A DNA stretch of 64,000 nt from Polydactylus sextarius (Eukaryota; Chordata; Actinopteri; Polynemidae), in the NCBI GenBank assembly GCA_016801845.1, contig CM028911.1:7424885-7488884 (forward strand). The letters are read 5' to 3'. This document shows, in pieces, positions 1-14,416 of this stretch. The notes beneath the pieces were generated by a model, which had not been told where the DNA came from, made no database searches, and saw only the letters and a list, made by a program, of their open reading frames with translations. Position 1 is the first letter of the stretch; each line of letters opens with the position of its first letter. A program made the translations under genes and the position numbers.

Positions 1-273
1 ACCTTGTATGAATAAATTCTCTGTCAACAACATTAATCTGCACTGTAATTGGCCACCACTGCCACAGAAGTCTGTGTTTTATGAACAGGCGCACGAGTGA
101 ACGATTGACTCACTAAAGCTGCGCATTCAGTGCTGTAATCTAATGACATGGCTGTGTAAATAAACAGTGGGGGACACTCAAAGATAACTACATACAGTAA
201 AGATCACATGACAGTCAGTGGGGGAAAATTCACAATTTCATGTTGAAATTACCATTCAGTTGTATCAGTATTG

Positions 274-305
274 TATAGTGATAGTAGATAGTGATAGTGA
301 TAGTA
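274..305. repeat. Short GTGATA-type simple repeat
   Basis: Interrupted tandem units of ATAGTG and ATAGTA. It is a short imperfect microsatellite and no function is implied. Confidence 0.6.
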
Positions 306-3300
306 ATCATGGCATAGTTTTCATGTCGCCAGAAAACTAGTGACCGCATACTGGTTCACAACAACATTTATAGATCGTTATTCATCTGCAACTGTTCCAT
401 CGTTGCCATATACATGAATATTGTATGAATACACCAATTTACAAGGATACAACTGTTGGCCTTTAAATTGGTCCTTCGAAATTTTAGGCAGGGTGATGGG
501 TTTGGCATCCCTACAAGCCAATCATACATCGGATGTGAAATTTTAGACAATCTCACTCACGCTCTAGTTCAACAGTGCAAATGTAAAATATTAAGGCAAA
601 AATCCTAATGTGACATTAATTTGAAAGGTCAACATTGACTAAATATACTTTCCAGTCTTCTTTTAATAATAGTGTTTTAATAATAATTATTGCACTATCT
701 GTGTTTTACTTGCTCAGAGAGTTATTCACACTCTAATACTGTTAATAATCAAGCTGGTATCAGAAATAATGAATAATTTCAATTGGTTATTTTGAGAATC
801 TGTCCACATCTGACATTTCAATTTCAGATCTTTATCACTGCTGATCTCCATAACTGTGGGCACGAACAGATGTACTGTAAGAGAGCAGAGTTGTAAATGG
901 CAAAAATGTGTTAGATAAGCATCTTGGGGAGAAACAGTAAAATATTTATCAACCTGGTCTCTCACATTGCATGTTTGATGTTGCTGAAAAGCATTAGCAT
1001 CCTTCCGGCAGACCAGCTGCTGAGCTGACCGACTCTTGCCCCATATTTCAATTAATGTCCCGCAGAAATGTGTCCACAAGGTCAGCTGAAAGAAAGCAGG
1101 ACAATTAGATCTACAGTAAGCGACACAGTATGAATCTTTAATGCTCTTTAGTGCTGAAACACTTTAAATTATCTGGGTCTCATATAAAATCCTTTTTTTT
1201 ACACCAACATCCGTGTGAGAGCTGCTCCTGGTGCTCTATCATAACAGATTGTTCAAGCAGACCTGTAAATGTTAATTAGAGAGGAATGGGCTTCAGCCAG
1301 TTTCAAGTCCACTGGGGCATGTATCCGGATCCCTCTGAAATCTCCTCTTGAGTTGGCCACAATACATTGCAGAGTCACTCCTTTTGTGACGGAATGAATC
1401 AAGATAATGGGGAACCATAGATCCAGGCTGTCAACTCTGGAGCCATATTTATGGCTTAAGAGCCATTAGACATTGGTTTGGTGTCAGTCCTGCCTGACAG
1501 ACTGCCACCCTGGGGTCACAGGAGAAGGACAGTCTTGGCTTCCAAAAAAAGGATCCGCAAAGAGACAACGAGAGCAGAGTTTCCACAAATGACTTATCGC
1601 CTCTAGCTTTGTATCCCTTGGCTCTCTAAATTTGTTGAAGCTGCTTTGCTATTTTAATCTCCGTAAGCATTGTAGTAAATGAGGGCAGACGTCAGTGTGG
1701 ATTGCCTCCCTAACAGCGCAGAGCTGATAGCTGCTGGTGCGGGTCATTTGGATGTGAAGCCATGCCCTTCATCATGCCTGAGTGCCGACCCATCATGCCC
1801 CCCTGTGATTACTGCTGCTGCTGTTTGCCTGAGGTTCCTGGAGGAAGACAGTTGTCAACACTTTTACTGTTTATTATTGTCTGTGAGATTAGTACCTCAG
1901 TTGTGATTGTGCTCTCGTCTACACTGTTGGATTGAGTCAGGTGCTGGTATTTGCTACGATAAGGTTTAAGCGTTTTTTATTGACACTTCTTCAGAGTGCA
2001 AGCTAAGGAAAAATATTCTGGTGACTTAAAGCAGTTATAAAGAATATTTCTATAATAGCAGTGGATCAAATGAACGATTTATAATGTGACAGGATTTAGA
2101 CAAACCCACGTTGATTTATCACCCACCCTCTCAGTGTGAGGGAGGAACATATGAGAGTGAATTTACAACTTATGCTCATCAGGTGAGCATAACAAACACA
2201 ACCCCAAATTAATGAGGATATTGTTTTGTATCTGCTCGATATCCAAATATACTGTTGTATGCCAAGACATTTGCTATTATCAGCCTAATACTATATATAT
2301 TTACTTTCACTGTTGTCAAATCATGGACTGTGCATTCATCAGTAATGTGAGCATCCAGTGAGTTCATGCCACATTCACACACCTTCTAATCCATCACCAT
2401 CCCTTGTTCCAGCACTGCTATTGAAACTGTCACACTCCACTCAGATGATTGAGATGTTAAATGTAAAATATTGTACACAAATCACAAGTGAGGTTTGCGG
2501 TTTGTCCCTAAACCTTCTGTATTCTTGCCACAGCTAATTCACCCTATATGCACAGGCTTATCGACAGGCGAAGCTAGTAAATAACTAGCTTCATTGATTG
2601 GTTACCCCTGTATCTCATCCATCTCTGACAAGGGTCTATCGTGAAGAGATCAATACATCTTTCAACATGCATCACTCACATAGCTACTATAACCATTAAA
2701 CCATTCAGTCAGACGGACAAAACAACAGATTTATCATTGAGCCAAGTGCTGCTCCATGTTGTTTTATGCCCTTCTTTTCTTTTTTTCTTCCTTAGCATTA
2801 CTTAACCCTGCCCCCCTTCCCTCAGCCAACCTGAGGTCTGCAAGCCCCCAGGACCAGTAGCAGTCTGGGATTGCAGTCCAATGAGACAATGCCAGGCTGC
2901 ATCCAGGGGTTAATGCATTGCGATGGCTCTGGGTGCATGGCACTGGTCTGGCTGAGTGAACGTCACGTTGAAGCGTAGTCAGGCTAAACTCTGATTCCCC
3001 GATGCACAGACCACAGATTGGCCTTCTCGCATGACAGCACACAGGAAGACATTGTTGTGGGTAAACAATGCAAAAGACAGGCGGGGATATAAGCTATTAT
3101 TGTTTCGGTGCTCAGAATCACCTCTGAGCCCAGCGACTGTAATACTTGAGCAAAGTGAACTCATTTTGTCTTCAAGGGTATTATGGAGATAGAGAATGGT
3201 GTGACAGCGAAATGTCAGAGGGTGGTGGGTGTTAGCTGGCAGGAAATCTCCAGCAGCAGAACTCTCCGTTTGATCCCCGTGGCTCAGCTCCATCTGGCTA

Positions 3301-5689
3301 TACACTGACCATGTTAGTGGACAACTGCCATTGCCTCATGGCAACACAACACTGGCTCATCTATGATAGTGGAGGATGTCTTATCCTTTAGTGAATCAGC
3401 TCTGTCTTATTAAACACAGTGTTTGCCAGCGTAGCCAGAATAGTCTGCCAGGGTCGTATTAGCTGTTTAGCTCCACACACACCACCGCAGACTAGGACTG
3501 TTATTTAAACACTTAAACAGCATGTGTAGCTGAGTCACTGTGTTATATAGTTCTGATTAATGCGTAATCGGCAGATCATGGTGGTAACCCTTCACATTAA
3601 TTTCCGTGAAATGTTGTGAGGTATTTGAAAAAATCTTAAAACCCAGATATCATGTGCAAAAACACCATATAGATACTTGAAGCATTGCGAAGAAGAGAGA
3701 TGACTGATATGAGTTGACGTATGGGTCAGTCTCATGTTGTATATCCTATGACCTAATGGAGACATAGAATGTTGCAATAAGGGAAACTTACCTAAATAAC
3801 AAGTTTCCTTCTGACACTTTGGCACCCAGAGGTGTTGCTACTCACAAATGCACCCACTTGCACACTGTAACTTTAGTTACAAGTGATTTATAGGATAAAC
3901 CCCCACCATCTGATAGTTGTACAGGAAGAAAAACAATCTGAAGTCTGGGATCTAAAGCTTGTAAACATTAGATAATATTAGCCACTGTCAGATACTGCTA
4001 TTACAGGAACAAGGCTGTAGCAACAAAACCCCTGACTACGCTGAACTGTGAGTTTTATCACCTATGAATTCATCCCTTGATTTGAAAGAGATCACATGTA
4101 TAGAAACTTCATTTAAAAAGTTATATAGGCTCAATTTAATATACCTTGTGCAGAGATTGTAAAACAGTGCAAAAGGTCTTGATTGGATCTTCAAGATTTG
4201 ATTTTTAATGGGGGCCTTCTAGCTATTTTTGTGCCCATCACATTCTATAAATCGATTTACTCATCTGTAATCATATTCTTATCTAACGTACAGCTTTTTA
4301 ATTTTACTATTCAAATACCTCTCAAGTCTCAGCATCATCTTTGTGTGCATTTGTGAGACGGTCATATCACATCCTGACTCCTGAGCAAAAGTTACACAAT
4401 TGCTAAAGTTGTTAAATGATAGTCTTTACTGGGGGTATGCAACCTCCTGCATCCCTCGTGTTACAGACGGTGACATGCCACGCTGATAGCCTTAATGAGC
4501 AGCGCCGAGCGCTCGCAGCCATCCCATAATGAAATTTGCTCAAGGCGGAACAGACCGGAGAGGCTTGGCAGAACATTGAGGCATATGGCGGAAACAGCCG
4601 TGATTTCCATGGCAGGTGGCTGGATGCTGCAGATAGGTAAAAGGCTCATTCACCCAGGGCTATGGCCCTGATGGAAAGTGCTAGTGAAGGACTCTGCACA
4701 AAGTAGCACATGAAACATGATCCTTTCATTTTACTGCTCTACTCCTTCCTCTTTCCGGCAGAAAGCTGACTAATCTTTGTGTTTGTCAGTGTCACCGAGC
4801 ATTTATATGACACGAGAGTATCACAGCAGAGCAGGCTGACGTATATGTAAACATTTCCTATTTCTCTATATATATATTTTATATAAAAAGCAGAGTGAAT
4901 GCATGCATAGGGAAACCTAGCAGCATACTTTCAGTGATACATGCAGTACACAGCGGGAGAGTAACTGAGTTTAAAAATGGAGACTAAAATGATTAACAAT
5001 CTGCACTGTCCCCCGTCTCTCTTTGTCTCATATGTGTTTCTTAAAGAAGCACATGCTGGGATCCTTGTTACGACTGTTTCACCAGTCTCTGGAGCACACT
5101 TCAGAGGAACAGAATAAGCAACGTTGTTCTTTTAATTAATTCGTAAATTTCCAGGCTTCTATTGCAGAAATTGAGTCCTTTCCTCATGAGAGGCAACAGC
5201 AGAGGCATGGAAACACACACACAGAAATGTGCATTTTTTTAATTTTTCTTTTTTTTTTTTGGAGTATTTTGTAGGATGTGCGTTTTGCATAGCGTATGCA
5301 TGTCAGCTTTTGTTTATTTATTTGTTACAGCCGAGGGAATAAAATGGAATTAGTCTATGTATGTACTGGATCATTCCTTTATCTTTAAACTGCCGAGAAA
5401 AAAAAGGAAATCCCATTAATTCCGGAGTCTGTTCAAGGATAACACTGAGTGAGTGTAAAGCAGACGAATAAACAGAAAACGCAAGTGCCAAACTGGGAGC
5501 ATTGACTTGACTTACTGCAGATGACAGTTTTTAACTTGGATGAACCAAAGATTTTTGACGCCTCTTAAAGTCCCACAGCCTCTCTCTGCCTGAACACATG
5601 ACATGCACACACTGATTCTAGAACCACAATACTGTAATAAATAATGATATTACATATTACGTTACATGATATATAGATAGCTGAATGAT

Positions 5690-5870
5690 TATGGTGCATC
5701 TCGTTGGCATGGATGTGCCCTGCAGCTGCTTGCTGGTTCGATTCCCAAGTTGAGCTTTCCTGACTCTCTCTGACTTTCCCTAACTCTTCTCCCCATTTCC
5801 TGTCTCTCTACCCTGTCTCTATCTTCAAGGCAAAAATTCCCAGAATGTAATATTAAATAAAAATATGACA
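5690..5870 (+). mobile_element. tRNA-derived SINE, probably an old truncated or diverged copy
   Basis: A tRNA-like head is followed by a pyrimidine-rich body. The B box of an internal RNA polymerase III promoter, GGTTCGATTCC, lies at 5735-5745 and is a perfect match to the GGTTCGANTCC consensus. A degenerate A-box-like stretch lies about 35-40 bases before it (around 5692-5712). The body, with CCATTTCCTGTCTCTCT and then AAGGCAAAAA near 5793-5835, resembles the body and tail of common teleost SINEs. The AT-rich tail runs to about 5870. No target-site duplication could be fixed by eye, so the ends are approximate. Non-autonomous; it would depend on a LINE for movement. Confidence 0.6.
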
Positions 5871-8800
5871 TCTTGGTTCATTAGATATATTATATATTAT
5901 ACAAATATATTGTTTCAGAGCATTGATCTGCTGTACCTATGCTGTTGTTTATTATATTAGTGAAATTTGTTCTTATTTATTTCTTGTCACTAATATATAT
6001 TTTTAAAAAATCATAGATGTTGGTCAATATAATATATCAAATACATTATTGTACAAGGGTACGATGATGAAATCAACATAGACAATGTACCTAATGCAAG
6101 AGATGCAGAGAAGTGATGTAGTGTCACCAATTTTGTGATACTATGACTTTTCTCTTAGAGATGATTGAAATTCACGAGTGGCCCTGATCTGTCGTAGGAG
6201 TCATGAATTGATTCATGAAGTGATAGACTGTCTTTCTTCACAGTGAAGGAAAAAAACATTTGTTTGACTTAAGAATTATAGCTGCCATTCCCCATCAAAT
6301 GAAGCAGAACAGGCATCCTTACATTCATGACAGTTTTTCAGAGTTGTTGATTCATGTAATGATCAGATCTCACAAGCATACATCTCCCAATGAACAAATG
6401 AAATAAGTGAGTTTGTTTTATCCAACTTGGAACTCCTGTCCGAGTAAGTCTCACAGAAATAATTAATTTTGGGACAAGAATATGAAAATGTTCTTGTATG
6501 AGAGATTAAATTCAAATATAAGAGCTTGTTTTCAGGGACAGAAAGACATAGAATATGGCTGCAAATTCAAATATAGGAATAAGGGGGTCAAGACACAATA
6601 AAGACTGCTAACTTTAAACTTCTACCTATTTCAACCAATGGGGTAGAAAAGACTGGATTTTAAAACGTCATATCTGTGTTGGATTAGTCACTCTGATGGA
6701 TGTTAACACTCACCCACCCCTCCTAACCCCCACTGATCAATTCATAGGACTAACAGGATTGACAACGACCAGAGAAAAGAGCTGTAACTCAGTCAATACT
6801 TCTCAGGGTATTGCTGCACTCTGATGACTCGTCTTACCAATCACATGCATTTATTCCTGTGGCATGGCTGTTGCAGCTCCAAGCAGAATGCAAAACAGAG
6901 CGGCTATGCAGACGCAAGCTACAAAGCAGATCTATTTGTCACCAACTTTGAAGGCTTAGGGAGCAAAATGCAGGATCATCTTTTTTCAATCCCTCTTTGC
7001 TGTTTTCACTCCTGATAGAGGCTGATCTTTATCAAGCTCTGTAGCCTTGACTCCTGTCGCCGTAACTGGCTACACCCTCCTTCATCACTCAGCACTGTTG
7101 ACGGCAGAGTGGCAGCTGGACAACCCATTATGAAATGACCTTGGTCTAGTGTCAGAGGGGCCATAGCACTGCTGAAACAGTAACACCCCAAAGTGAGTAA
7201 TTTTCCCTCCATAGGTCAGCATCTTTACAGACAGTCAATCTCTCCCGGTAGATAAAGGTGGGGAGGGGGGCCTTGCCATTAGCGATCGCTGAGGTGATGG
7301 AATGGGAAAGAGGGCTGGCCATTTTGAACAGCCCTCTGTGAACAAACCCTAGTGTGGACAGCAACATCAATGTAATTAAAACGATGGACTGATCTGATTA
7401 GGCTGACTGCAAAACTGAAGAATAGATTAACAATAGCACAATTGCATCTTTCTCTGTCTTCCCATACAGGGCTATTTAATTAGTGTATACATTTATTTAT
7501 CCTCTCACCAGTCTGGATTTCATTAAAGCCACAAGAGTACTATTTGTTTTGAAGTAGAGCTGTAAAGCAAGACCATGAATCCCTATCACCTGTTAAGTGC
7601 ACAGCCTTTATTTTTAGCACAGCGTTAGTGAGGTGTTTTAGCATTTGAAGCAGTGCGGTGACAGGTTGAATGCTCCTCCTCTGCTATCAGGCATTCTGCT
7701 TTTTTACTTGGATTTCATCTCCATTGCCAAGAGTGTTTGACTCAGTGCAAAACACCTGCGATTCTCCACTGCAGAGGATACCTCATTGTGATCTTACTCA
7801 TAGCTGGGAGGCTGTCTATGAGACACAAACAAGGATGTATTGTCTTTCGTCTTACTGATATGCCCTTCAGTACAGTTCTGGCTTTCAACAGGCAACTTGG
7901 GAAAGAAAGACACTGGATATCTTGATGTTAAATGCATACAAGTGTCCCGAGGAAATTCCTCCGAGTATGTGGCACAAACATTGGCAGCAAAGCCCACAGT
8001 GTATCTGCAGGATATGCTCGGGACAGGTCAACAGGAACATAAATAATTGGACTTTGCACAAAAGCATGAGATATCAAAACCAAAACAACCTGAAAATGCT
8101 ATAAATATAACAATGTAAGTTGCAAACTGCCACGCTTTATCCAACCAGAACAAAAAGCCCACTCTGGTGTTGGTGACCTTGCCCGGCAGCTCAGTGAGGT
8201 GATGCTGGGATTCTGTCAAGCTTCATAGTCCCGCAGCGATTTGTTCACTGGAGCACAGTTTTAAACGTGCAATGATGCTGCTCAACGTGCTGTGCCGTGT
8301 TCTTTCACCACAGGGGAGTTAACACACATAGGCCATAGGCAAACTTCAGTTGAGTGACCACTAAAAATCTAACAACAAAACACAATGAAAACAAAACGAA
8401 AAAAAAAAAAAAAAAGAAAATAAAAAAGTTGTGCACAAAACTCAATTCCAAAACTCTTTGTTCCCTTCTCTTGTCTGAGTAATACGTGGTGGAGGTGATG
8501 TGTGGGAAAGATTTGGTTTAGATTCAGGATACATTTATCTCAAGTTCACCTCACTGCACCTGAAAGAAGTGGTCCTGACAGACAGGCCACTTCGCCAGTG
8601 TCAGAGTATTAAAGGCATGAATGAACAATCTGATCTCATTGTGTTGACTTTGGAACTGAAAGAACAAGAGTATATATAGGTGCCGCTGGAAGACATGTTA
8701 GTTACCACAGAGAAATCTCAGAGAAGATTTTTTTCATTTTGTGAGTGGAATTTTATTTCCTCACACAAAAATTTAAATTGTAAACATACAAATATTGATT

Positions 8801-11800
8801 CAAATTAATGGTGTTTACTTTCATTTTCAGTAGTAATTTACAACATTTGGCTCCTTATATTATACAGGTAATGGTAGGAAGATGGAAGGAGCATAACTCA
8901 GGTACTAAATACTTTCTTTACATCTAGAAGTTTTTATAAACAGTTGGGTTAACTAGTTTAGTATTTGGACCTCTCAAGTCATGCTCTTTCATTTCTTATG
9001 AGAACTGAAGGTTATGGCAATGTCCCAGATGATGATTACTTTCTAAATTATATGGTTTAATTATTTTGGCAGCTCATAAAATACACCAGTAAGTGTTTCC
9101 TCCACAGCTGATTAAGCAATTTTACTTTTATAGAGGTCTGAGTGCAACAGACTTACGATGCAGCAGTAAATCTTCAGAAAGAAAACTTCCGGCAGAGCAA
9201 ACACATTTCTTTCTTTTTTTTTTTTTTTTTCAGCTTTCTCTGCTCATGGTGGTGAACATTTGACAGTGAAATCTAGTTGACTCACTCTGTTTGGTTCTGT
9301 CCCTCTCTGGTTCATTTTATTTCTGTCTGTCTCTGAGAATTAAACCATACTGTTTTTTTTTTTTTTTTTTCTGTTTTTTTTCTTTTCCTTTATGTAACAT
9401 GCGCTTCAGGGAGGTTAAAGCAGAAATCCGTCCATGTGCTAATCTATTGTGTTTATATTAGATTAAATGAGCTCTGTTAAAATACTAGCTTAAATTAATT
9501 AAGCACAAACAATTAGTTATAATATTAATTGCAGTCTAATTCATTACTTGTGTGATAAACAGTCTACCATAGGACAGCCAATGTGTGTAGCATAATATTT
9601 AAGTTGATGCATGCATTGTCTGGGCAATGAGGGATGAGCATTGAGGATAATGATTAAAAAAAGAGTCTTTACCAATGTCTCTGGGTGTCTGCTCACTATC
9701 AAGGATTCATTCTCTGTCACACAGAGAGTGCATCTCAGCGCTGGGAGCCGGGCAGAGAAGAGCGGCACTGCACAGAAATCATTCTGAAACACACTGCCGA
9801 TGTAATTAGCACATGAATTATTTCTGTGCAATGACATGCTTCGGTGCCTCTTGACTTTGCTCTTGTCTGAGAAAAGTCTCCATGTATATAGCCTAAATTA
9901 GACATCTGCCAAATGCCAGTCTTTTACAGTCAGACATCACAATTGCTGCTCCACTAATCAAAAGTGGACAGTAACCTCTGTTGCTTTCTCACAGCGTGCA
10001 CTTTAGGTCTATGCCAGCAACCTTGACAAGGTTACATCCAAAATGAGCTGCTTGTTAAGATGCATATGGCAAACATTTATTGGTGTTTTCGCAATTCAAA
10101 TGCAACCCATTCAGACCGAACACTGCTATGAAATGTTACTATGCACCTGTTCATGCAGTTCATTGCTTTTTATAGTATATAATATCATCATCTGCTATGA
10201 TAAATTAGTGCTGATAGGTTCATTACATTTCCTATAGAAGAGAAGGAATGTTTATAGCTTCCTGCTCTTTAAATATGCTATAAATGTATAGTGTAAATAT
10301 AAATGTGTATTTAAGGGATGCAGTAACTATACATTAATATCACAATGGCTCTCTTTTGATGAGAATATTGATCCCCACCATCTCCCCAAGACCTATATTA
10401 TTATCTTTTGGATTTACTCCATAGAAATGGATTGAGCTTTGATGATTAGTATTCAACACATTGCACTCCCTCTTCACTGTAATGCTGTTGTGATTCTGTA
10501 ATGGGCTGAGAGCAAATAAGACCCTTGCAGCTGGTAGTGTGTTGTTAAGTATGTGTGTTCATACAGTGTTTGTTTGCCAGTGTGCATAGGTATTCATATG
10601 CATATTTGCTTGTTTGTTTATAAAGTTGATTTTTTTTTTTTCTTTTGCTGTGATTTTTGATGTTCTGCTCGATTTAGTCTCCTCATGTTGGATCTCGTTA
10701 TTTCTAAACTCGAAGGACTTGAGAAGCTTGGATGCTTTGTCTCAGTGTTTTGGATAAAAAGACACTTCCGTATTTCATAAGGAGACCTTGTCTGATGCTG
10801 GTGACATGAAGTCCTCAAGATGCTGCTTTTGGTGGTTGTTTGTTAAAGCCACTTCACTGAAATGTTCTTGTTGGTGTGGAAGTGCACCAAAAGACCTTGT
10901 TTAATGGCCCAGCTGCAAACTATAAATGTCTGTTCATTTTTATCTGACATATATTTGATCTCGAGTATCTCCTGTAGCTTTAAATGAAAAGCTTTCTCTT
11001 CCGTTCTCACTGCTGATCAGCAGCAAATCTAAAGCCCAGACATCAACACACATCACCACTGATTCAATTTTGATGTAAAAGTCTGTGATTGTAATACTGT
11101 GATCCATGAGGGCATGGCTTGTTCTGCATAATTGTGTTTTCAGTGTTATCAGATTCCTTAAAAGCATCATGGGAGAGCAAATGAGATGTTATTGCAGGGT
11201 GGTCAATTTGAATAGAATGAAATATTTTCTATGATGTGCTGATAAATGTGGCTAGAGAGTTTGCATATGATGCTTTGTAAGCTGTCTGATTTTCTGCTTT
11301 GAGGAAGTTTGTGATGGGAAATCAGTTTTGTCATTCGAATTTCATACGCTTTATGTGCCGGAGATATTGTGTGTGTGTGAGCATCAGTTCCATTCTATTG
11401 TTTGTTTTCATGCACGCATGAAGGTGCACACAGGTGTTTTGTTTTTCATGCATCATCAGCGTTGCGATGCCATTTACAGCTGTGGATGAGGTGGCTCTGT
11501 TTCCTCGTGTGAGCTGATCCCAGAGGAGGGTTACCCATGCACCTGATTGAGACGCTGCCAATTAGAGAGAGCAGACATGAACTGTGTGTGATCTGACTGA
11601 CACACGCTGAGGTAACTGCTTTAGTCTTTGTTATGACTAAATTTTATCAGCTGCTCTCCACCCCTCTCAAAAACCATCGACCCTTGAATTGCTATTTTTC
11701 ATTTTGGAAAATTAGAGCATACATCAGCTTGAAGTCATATTCCCTTTAAACGCCATATGCATCACACTATCATACTCTAATGGAGAGGGGAGCTGATAAC

Positions 11801-12864
11801 GATAACAGCTATAAATAACAGCATGTAGCTTTGACCTTCATTCTAGCTTCATGCCAGCAGTTGCTGTAAACACAGCTCTGTTTTCTGTAATGAACAGTCT
11901 GGCAAGTTAATATTTAGCTTTGACTTTGCTCTGCTCGATGGAGAATTTTCATCAGTAGTTTGTTGTTGTTTTTTTTTTTTTTATAAATATGACTTGATGC
12001 ATTTATATAATTCAAAGAAAGATACTAAGACAGAAAAAAATAGAGGCTGCATGGTATGACAGAGGAGGAGAATGAGTCCCATTGTCTATATTTTGACTGC
12101 ACATATGACAAAAACCTTCTTTAAGGGTATAATTATATTGTCCTCTAATTATTGCAATTATGCATATCACCAAATATAGATATCTCTACATTATAAATGC
12201 ATGAAAACACCATTAACATCATTGTACTCATCCTTATGACCATTATATTGTTAGTACACAATATGTTTACATGTTGCCTACAGCTTGTGTCCAAATCCAT
12301 CTGAACTGGTTTCCAGAGAAAGTAAAAGTATGCCCACTACCTGAAATCCCCGTTCACAGCTGTTAAGCATGGTGCTATCTGTGATGCCGCCGGCAGAAAC
12401 TATGCGGTAATAATTTGATGCAACGATTTCTCTGCATGACTGTGTAAAACCCGCAGAGTATGTAGCTAATTTGCAGGACCAAAAAACCCTGTGGTACAAA
12501 CAGTTTTCTCTTATGGTATTCCCATGTTCCAAGATGACAGTGGTGTCACCATTACATATAAACAGATTCAGTGGTTCTGGTGTTAAATGCAGTGTGAATC
12601 AATTTGATTGGGGGATATTCAGAAAAGCTCTGAACTAAGACGCTCCTTCTTGAAGCATGTCTTCTTGCTAGACATGCTAGACAATTTAGGATGCAGTGTG
12701 ACAAAAATCAAATCCAATGAATTTAATCTACATTTTTATTAAATAAAACACACAATAAAAACAATTCCAAACAAATACAACAAACCAACAGGAAAACTTG
12801 ATGTTGAGCCTATTCAATTTTAACTGCTCTTAAAATGAAATAAAAATGTTAAATATAACCCTCC

Positions 12865-12880
12865 GGCCACCAGGGGGAGG
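12865..12880 (+). promoter_or_regulatory. CTCF-like motif
   Basis: The 16 bases GGCCACCAGGGGGAGG match the vertebrate CTCF core (CCACYAGRKGGCR) closely, with one weak position at the GGC/GGA step. It lies in a local GC-rich patch inside AT-rich intron. Occupancy is inferred from the motif only. Confidence 0.45.
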
Positions 12881-14349
12881 TGTTTCCCGGGTTTGTCCTT
12901 ATGCCTCCTGTATTTGAACAGAATAAGCAAGAAATTGGGTAGTTGTTGAAGGGAAGCTAGTGTTTACAACTTGCTGCCACCACTGAAGTTTGCTGAGTGG
13001 ATATTCACTGACCTGTCCACAATTAGGCCCATGAATCACATGTAAGTATGTTTCTTGTATTGAGAGAATTTGTAATGTATTTGTGTCATACCCATATGGC
13101 TGGATTTTTATTAAATGGTTTGAATGCAGTGAATCAGTTTAAACACACACAGCTTTGACCTTAAAAGGAGACTGATAAAGCAGGGCAGAATAAATCCAAG
13201 AGAAGTAATATGCCCCAGTTTGCGACTGATAAATTGTTAGAAATGTTTCTAAGCAAAAATATCCAAAAGCTCCAGTTTCTTGAATGTGAAATTTTCTAAC
13301 ATTGCAATTTGAATATGTGATGTTCTTTTATCTGAAATTGAATCCTGGGTAATCATTTTATTGGCTAAACAACTAAATGGTTGATGTAAATAATAGAATT
13401 CAAGAATCAAAAGAAAATATATATTCGACACTAGCTGTTGAGTAAAAGGTGGAAAAAAACATTTGCTGACAATCTTAATAATAAAATACTTAAAAAGTGA
13501 CAGAGACTCAAAAAAATGCTTTCTCCTCATCTTTGTTGAAGGACGGTCGACCACCCACATTCAGGAACATGTGAAAAGTGTAGAAATTCTGAACATCTCC
13601 TTTTCATAGAAATTCATCTTTTGGAAATGTTGCTAGAAAATGGGTCAATTTCAAACATGGTTGTTTGTGACGTAAAATGTATCTTGCTGCCCCCCCACTC
13701 TGATTCCATCTCTATACATATCTATACTCTCTATACTCTATACATATACATTTAATCTCTATACAAATGAATTCACACCTGAATGACCATCAGCTTGAAA
13801 AGTGAGTCACATGTTTGAGTAAGCATCTAATTGGTACTTGGTCCTATAGCCTTAATGACAAGGCAAATGGTGAAGCCACTTATGAGTACATTTACTATGG
13901 ATGAAGTACTTCTGCACACTGGCAGGGAGGGGGACAGTCTCTGACCACAGCAAGAGATCCTCCATGCTGTGAATCTAAATGACACTGTATGTTGAGCTGG
14001 TGCAGCATGGCGTCTGACGGATCTTAGGACGTGTAAGCTCACACTCATCATCACGTTGTCTTCTCCAGTTAAATGCTCAGATACATTTAATTGAGCTAAT
14101 TGACACTCTGTTTTGTTAACACAATCCGTACAGCAAAAAGCTTTGCAGAGATTTAATTTTTATTGCAGACATTAAAAAACAACAAGTACTGCTTTGTGCT
14201 TGCATACCTTGCAAGCAGAGAGCAGTTTTAGACATTTTATTAGGTCTTTTGAATGCCATGATAATCATGTAATAAAATATGCTCTCAAAGAATACAGCGC
14301 TTCAGAAACTCTTCACTCTGTCATAACATAAGAGGCTTAAGCTGGCTTC

Positions 14350-14416
14350 ATGACGCTAACTTCCTATCATTTTAATAGGCTGCCAGACACTAACTTCTGT
14401 ATCATTTTAATAGGCC
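14350..14416. repeat. Imperfect tandem duplication of about 30-35 bp
   Basis: Two copies of a unit containing CTAACTTC followed shortly by TATCATTTTAATAGGC are adjacent, separated by CTGCCAGACA. This is a local duplication without other features. Confidence 0.55.
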
